64,000 nt of DNA from Vulcanimicrobiota bacterium (GTDB lineage: Bacteria > Vulcanimicrobiota > Xenobia > Xenobiales > JADMJV01). The position numbers and the translations under genes were made by a program. Within the stretch, counting starts at the first letter, position 1. Each line of letters opens with the position of its first letter. The notes beneath the pieces were generated by a model. That model was not told the DNA's origin. It searched no databases and saw only the letters and a list, made by a program, of their open reading frames with translations. Location: positions 62,001 to 126,000 of the forward strand of contig JAHBVR010000013.1 in the NCBI GenBank assembly GCA_019637395.1. Reading direction: 5' to 3'. Below, one piece after another: positions 61,394 to 64,000 of the stretch.

Positions 61394-62569
61394 CTAAACC
61401 TCCATAGAAATTGGTTTGGCCTCCTGAAACATCAGGGGCATTTGCTGGTGTGACAAAAGGGTGGTTAGAAACTCGGGGTGACCTCGTAACTTTTGATAGA
61501 CCCGGTCGACCTGGGTGACCAGCTCCCGAGTCAGCAGGCACTGATTGGGATGAACGCCGTTCAAGCCCAGGCCGGCCTCCAAGGGAATCACGCGGCAACC
61601 GCCCCCACAGACCGTGCGGGCGATGCACCCGGCGCAATCGGGAATCTCCCCCCGCGATAGGTGAACAAAGTCCCAGCGGCGGCTGGGCAATCCCACTTGG
61701 CGGCCGGCTACGCCGAAGCGTTCATGCTTGCGGTACAGATAACGGTGGCAGGGCAGAATGTTGCCGGCAGTATCAAAGGCGAGCAGCGACGTTCCGAGTG
61801 GACAGGCCTTATCGGGCCGTTTCTCGGTGCCGTAGCGCAAATGATAGTCGACCAGGCAGTTCCAGTAATGATGTAAAGGAGCGATCCGGCCCGCTTCAAA
61901 TTCGGCCACGAACCAGTCGGCCAGACGCTGCGATTGCTCCCGTAAGGCTTCCTCGTGCCCACTCCAGTCCGCTTCCACCACCGGAGCCAGCAAAATCCAG
62001 CCCGCCCCCAGTGAGAGAGCCGCCTGAATCTTCTCCAGCAGATTTAGAGATTGGGGATGGAAGGTCATGCGAATGCTGGCACAATCGCTCCACCGGATCA
62101 GGTTGCGCAGGTTGCGACGCAGATGCTCCCACGAGGGCGCGCCGGAAACCTTCGGTCGAAAGCGATGGCTTTCTTCATCTCCATCCAGGCTGATGAGCAA
62201 CTGCACCTTCCCCTCCTGAAGGAAGCGTCGCACCGTATCGCCAGCCAGCGTGCCGTTGGTGGTCACGCCGATCACCACACGGTCGCCGCCCGGCCGCCCC
62301 CTCAAGTAGTGAAGCAGCCGCAACAGCAGCTCACTGCGCAACAGGGGTTCCCCGCCAAAGAAATTCAGGCCGAGCGGCTCGCGTCCAGAAACCTCCGGCT
62401 GCAAGCAGTAGTCCACCACCTTCTTGGCGGTATCCCAGGCCATGTGGCGGGGCTGCTTATTAACGAAGCAGTAACTGCAGCGTAAATTGCATTCCTCGGT
62501 CACATAGATCATAAAAGTGGTCACTGGAACAAACGGTCGGTTCTCGCGAACCGGCAAAGACATAAGCAC
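61394..62569 (-). CDS. Radical SAM / SPASM-domain peptide-modifying enzyme
   Basis: The protein has 391 residues. GTG 62569 is chosen (AAGGAGG eight bases upstream); ATG 62563 is an alternative. The radical SAM motif is CNLRCSYC (CxxxCxxC), with FFGGEPLLR (GGEP) and TTNGTL. A SPASM-type C-terminal Cys set (CPLG, PCHRYL, CAGCIARTVCGGGCR, NQCLLTR) should bind auxiliary Fe-S clusters. The plan is that of anSME/sactisynthase-like peptide maturases, which install crosslinks or oxidise Ser/Cys. It lies between a NifU-like gene and the Gly/Cys-rich gene. Confidence 0.93.
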   Translation of the reverse strand: MLMSLPVRENRPFVPVTTFMIYVTEECNLRCSYCFVNKQPRHMAWDTAKKVVDYCLQPEVSGREPLGLNFFGGEPLLRSELLLRLLHYLRGRPGGDRVVIGVTTNGTLAGDTVRRFLQEGKVQLLISLDGDEESHRFRPKVSGAPSWEHLRRNLRNLIRWSDCASIRMTFHPQSLNLLEKIQAALSLGAGWILLAPVVEADWSGHEEALREQSQRLADWFVAEFEAGRIAPLHHYWNCLVDYHLRYGTEKRPDKACPLGTSLLAFDTAGNILPCHRYLYRKHERFGVAGRQVGLPSRRWDFVHLSRGEIPDCAGCIARTVCGGGCRVIPLEAGLGLNGVHPNQCLLTRELVTQVDRVYQKLRGHPEFLTTLLSHQQMPLMFQEAKPISMEV

Positions 62570-62582
62570 AGCCAGATCCTCC

Positions 62583-62927
62583 TTAATTGAGCGCCAGGCA
62601 GACGGCCTTGACGGCCATCCAGGCATAAAAGCAACGTTGTGGCGGCAACCCGCCCAGGTCCCGAACGATCTGCTCGACCGTCAGCTCCTGGTCCGCCCTG
62701 CGCCCCACCAATCGCTCGTAGAGGTAGCCTCCACAGGCGATGGCGGGCACACAACGGGGACAAGAGAACGCCAGGGCTTTCACGATGCCGTGTGCGTCGA
62801 TTTCCAGTTGTAGTTGAAAGTAGTGGCCCTGTTCCGCGCTTCCCACCCTACTTTGATGAGTCGGGGCGTCCAGCGAACCGAAGCCCCGAGCATTGTCGAA
62901 GTAGCGCCGGGTTTGCGGGGAGAACAT
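62583..62927 (-). CDS. NifU/IscU-like Fe-S scaffold protein (degenerate)
   Basis: The protein has 114 residues. FSPQTRRYFDNARGFGS fits the N-terminal start of NifU/IscU (YS..V..HF.NPrNvG), FQLQLEIDAHGIVKALAFSC fits its strands, and CPRCVPAIACGGYLYERLVG plus VRDLGGLPPQRC match the second and third IscU cysteine regions (GCGSAIAS..., LGGLPPxKxHC). The first IscU Cys-Gly-Asp is missing (EQGHYFQ instead). It probably supplies or holds a cluster for the radical SAM enzyme; this is inference from the 13-base gap between them. Confidence 0.8.
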   Translation of the reverse strand: MFSPQTRRYFDNARGFGSLDAPTHQSRVGSAEQGHYFQLQLEIDAHGIVKALAFSCPRCVPAIACGGYLYERLVGRRADQELTVEQIVRDLGGLPPQRCFYAWMAVKAVCLALN

Positions 62928-62932
62928 GGCGC

Positions 62933-63277
62933 TTAGACGGCTACCGGGTTAACGAATTGAGGGGAGCCCATGAGCAGCCGGTAAGCCTGGGCACGCAAGT
63001 TATCACCTTCGGCCGGGCCTGCGGGGACCTCGAAATGCTCCAGCATCTCCCGGTCGGCGCCGGTCAGCTCCAGCGAAAACCCACTCAGCGCCGGCTCCTG
63101 GGTTTTGTGTCCATCCCAACGACCGTCCGAGTCCAGGATTTTCGCGGCCGCTCCGGCCGAAAACCAGGTCCGAACCGTCACCATGGTGCGGTTGCCTTCC
63201 ACCGCGATGCTTTCGATTCTCGAGTAGGCTTGCGGGGCGGGCACCCCGCAAAAAGTTGCTTCCGATTGAATTGCCAT
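62933..63277 (-). CDS. 114-residue hypothetical protein
   Basis: TTTTAGGAGGATAAA precedes ATG 63277, a strong ribosome site. Product MAIQSEATFCGVPAPQAYSR then IESIAVEGNRTMVTVRTWFS: probably beta-rich, with the sequence pattern of a small structural domain rather than an enzyme. It lies between the fibre-like gene (9-bp gap) and the NifU-like gene (5-bp gap), so it is a component of the operon. No family recognised. Confidence 0.6.
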   Translation of the reverse strand: MAIQSEATFCGVPAPQAYSRIESIAVEGNRTMVTVRTWFSAGAAAKILDSDGRWDGHKTQEPALSGFSLELTGADREMLEHFEVPAGPAEGDNLRAQAYRLLMGSPQFVNPVAV

Positions 63278-63286
63278 TTTATCCTC

Positions 63287-64000
63287 CTAAAATTCCACAT
63301 CTCTAACGACCCAGCCGATTGTGCGGGCCGCCGAACTTCCCAGGACCATTTGCAGGTTGGAGCCACTCACGTTCAGACCCACCTCACCGGAGGCCGGACT
63401 GCCCGAGAGGACCCAGGCCGCCGACCCCGACTCAATCACCGGTGTGCCGGCGCCCATAAAGCGGACGATGGCCCAGTCGTCGTTGGAGTCGAAGAACTCG
63501 ATCCGCCCCCGGCGATTGCTCAAAGAGAGAATCGTGGTGGTGGAAGAGTCGGCATAGCTCTGTCCCTTACTCGTGACCGAGGCGGACTGTTGCGTGCCGG
63601 TTTTGCGGAAGGTATCTCCGATGTTGACCTGGCCATTCTCGGTGGCCGAAGCCAGGCTGACGGAGTCGCCAATTGCGATGCAATGGGAACCGGTCGTCAG
63701 ATTGGTGGCGCAAGAGGAGCCCAGGATGGTGTTGTAGTTGCCACTGGTGATGGCGGAGCCGGCGTTGTAGCCCACAGCCACGCAACCGGCTCCGGTCGCG
63801 GCATACAGGGCCGAGTGGCCCATGGAGGTGTGGTAGGATCCCGTCGAGTTCTGGCGGAGAGACATCGTCCCGAAGGCGCTGTTATAACCGCCGGTGGTAT
63901 TCGTATAGGCCGATTCCCGCCCCAAAAAGGAGTTACCGGCCCCCGAAGTGGTGTTGTAGCCCGCCGCATAGCCGGCGGCCGTGTTGTAGCCAGCCGTGCA
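63287..64000 (-). CDS. Fibre-like GYN-repeat protein (partial)
   Basis: At least 238 residues; the frame is open to the window edge, so the start lies to the right. Repeats of the type TAGYNTAAGYAAGYNTTSGA, YTNTTGGYNSAFGTMSL, GHSALYAATGAGCVAVGYNA are the beta-roll 'head' repeats of trimeric adhesins and phage-tail or tail-like fibres (GYN.xA.G). A C-terminal globular part (SNRRGRIEFFDSNDDWAIVR) follows. It is the first gene visible in the tight operon that ends in Rhs. Identity beyond 'fibre-like' is unknown. Confidence 0.75.
   Translation of the reverse strand, partial: CTAGYNTAAGYAAGYNTTSGAGNSFLGRESAYTNTTGGYNSAFGTMSLRQNSTGSYHTSMGHSALYAATGAGCVAVGYNAGSAITSGNYNTILGSSCATNLTTGSHCIAIGDSVSLASATENGQVNIGDTFRKTGTQQSASVTSKGQSYADSSTTTILSLSNRRGRIEFFDSNDDWAIVRFMGAGTPVIESGSAAWVLSGSPASGEVGLNVSGSNLQMVLGSSAARTIGWVVRDVEF

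Noticed and set aside
61392-61637. N-terminal extension of the Gly/Cys-rich protein
   Set aside because: It runs into the radical SAM gene in another frame; ATG 61391 with GGAGG at the right spacing is better.

Overview
The window is one 64-kb stretch of a visibly GC-rich bacterial chromosome. Coding density is high, tail-to-tail and ATGA/GTGA overlaps are common, and several genes use GTG or TTG starts. No rRNA or tRNA was recognised. FtsK, an LCP-family protein, a bacteriophytochrome, a CHAT protease, a Ser/Thr kinase, an FHA protein and an Rhs toxin suggest a free-living environmental bacterium with complex signalling. The phylum cannot be fixed from sequence alone. Many proteins match no family I know, which fits a poorly sampled lineage.

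Layout. About 0-21 kb holds mixed housekeeping and stress genes: two glutathione-transferase-like proteins, an LCP protein, a two-FHA protein, DNA-3-methyladenine glycosylase I, TerC, a macrodomain protein, a thioredoxin, a bacterial relative of the plant RUS/DUF647 family, an AI-2E-type permease, an SF2 helicase, a PHP phosphoesterase and a host-attachment-type protein. About 21-30 kb holds a DUF4142 protein, an OmpR-type regulator, a 42-residue membrane peptide joined to a STAS-less SulP transporter, an SDR enzyme, and a light-signalling group (Rcp1-like receiver, hybrid kinase, convergent bacteriophytochrome). About 30-41 kb holds a membrane Ser/Thr kinase, a 1097-residue TPR-CHAT protein, a secreted cysteine-rich protein, FtsK, a zinc alcohol dehydrogenase and a tail-anchored TPR-like protein.

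From 41.6 to 64 kb the DNA is accessory. It begins with a frameshifted IS110-type transposase preceded by a tiny overlapping ORF, and a second intact IS110-type transposase. Next come an orphan Rhs C-terminal module with its putative immunity gene, three overlapping tyrosine recombinases (RIT-like), a 141-bp tandem repeat made of 10-bp iterons, a primase-helicase with a 33-residue leader gene, a divergent XRE repressor with an operator inside its promoter, and a RelE/ParE-type toxin-antitoxin pair.

The last 10 kb is one tight minus-strand operon entering from the right edge: fibre-like GYN-repeat protein, 114-residue protein, degenerate NifU/IscU-like protein, radical SAM/SPASM enzyme, Gly/Cys-rich protein, 2202-residue Rhs protein and putative immunity protein. 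It ends at a terminator repeat that is duplicated behind the orphan Rhs module. The radical SAM/NifU/Gly-rich/Rhs operon is my best candidate for an undescribed system: the order and spacing suggest a peptide-modification enzyme co-expressed with a polymorphic toxin. The duplicated core and terminator show that the Rhs C-terminus has been swapped, leaving the older toxin-immunity pair stranded beyond the mobile cargo.
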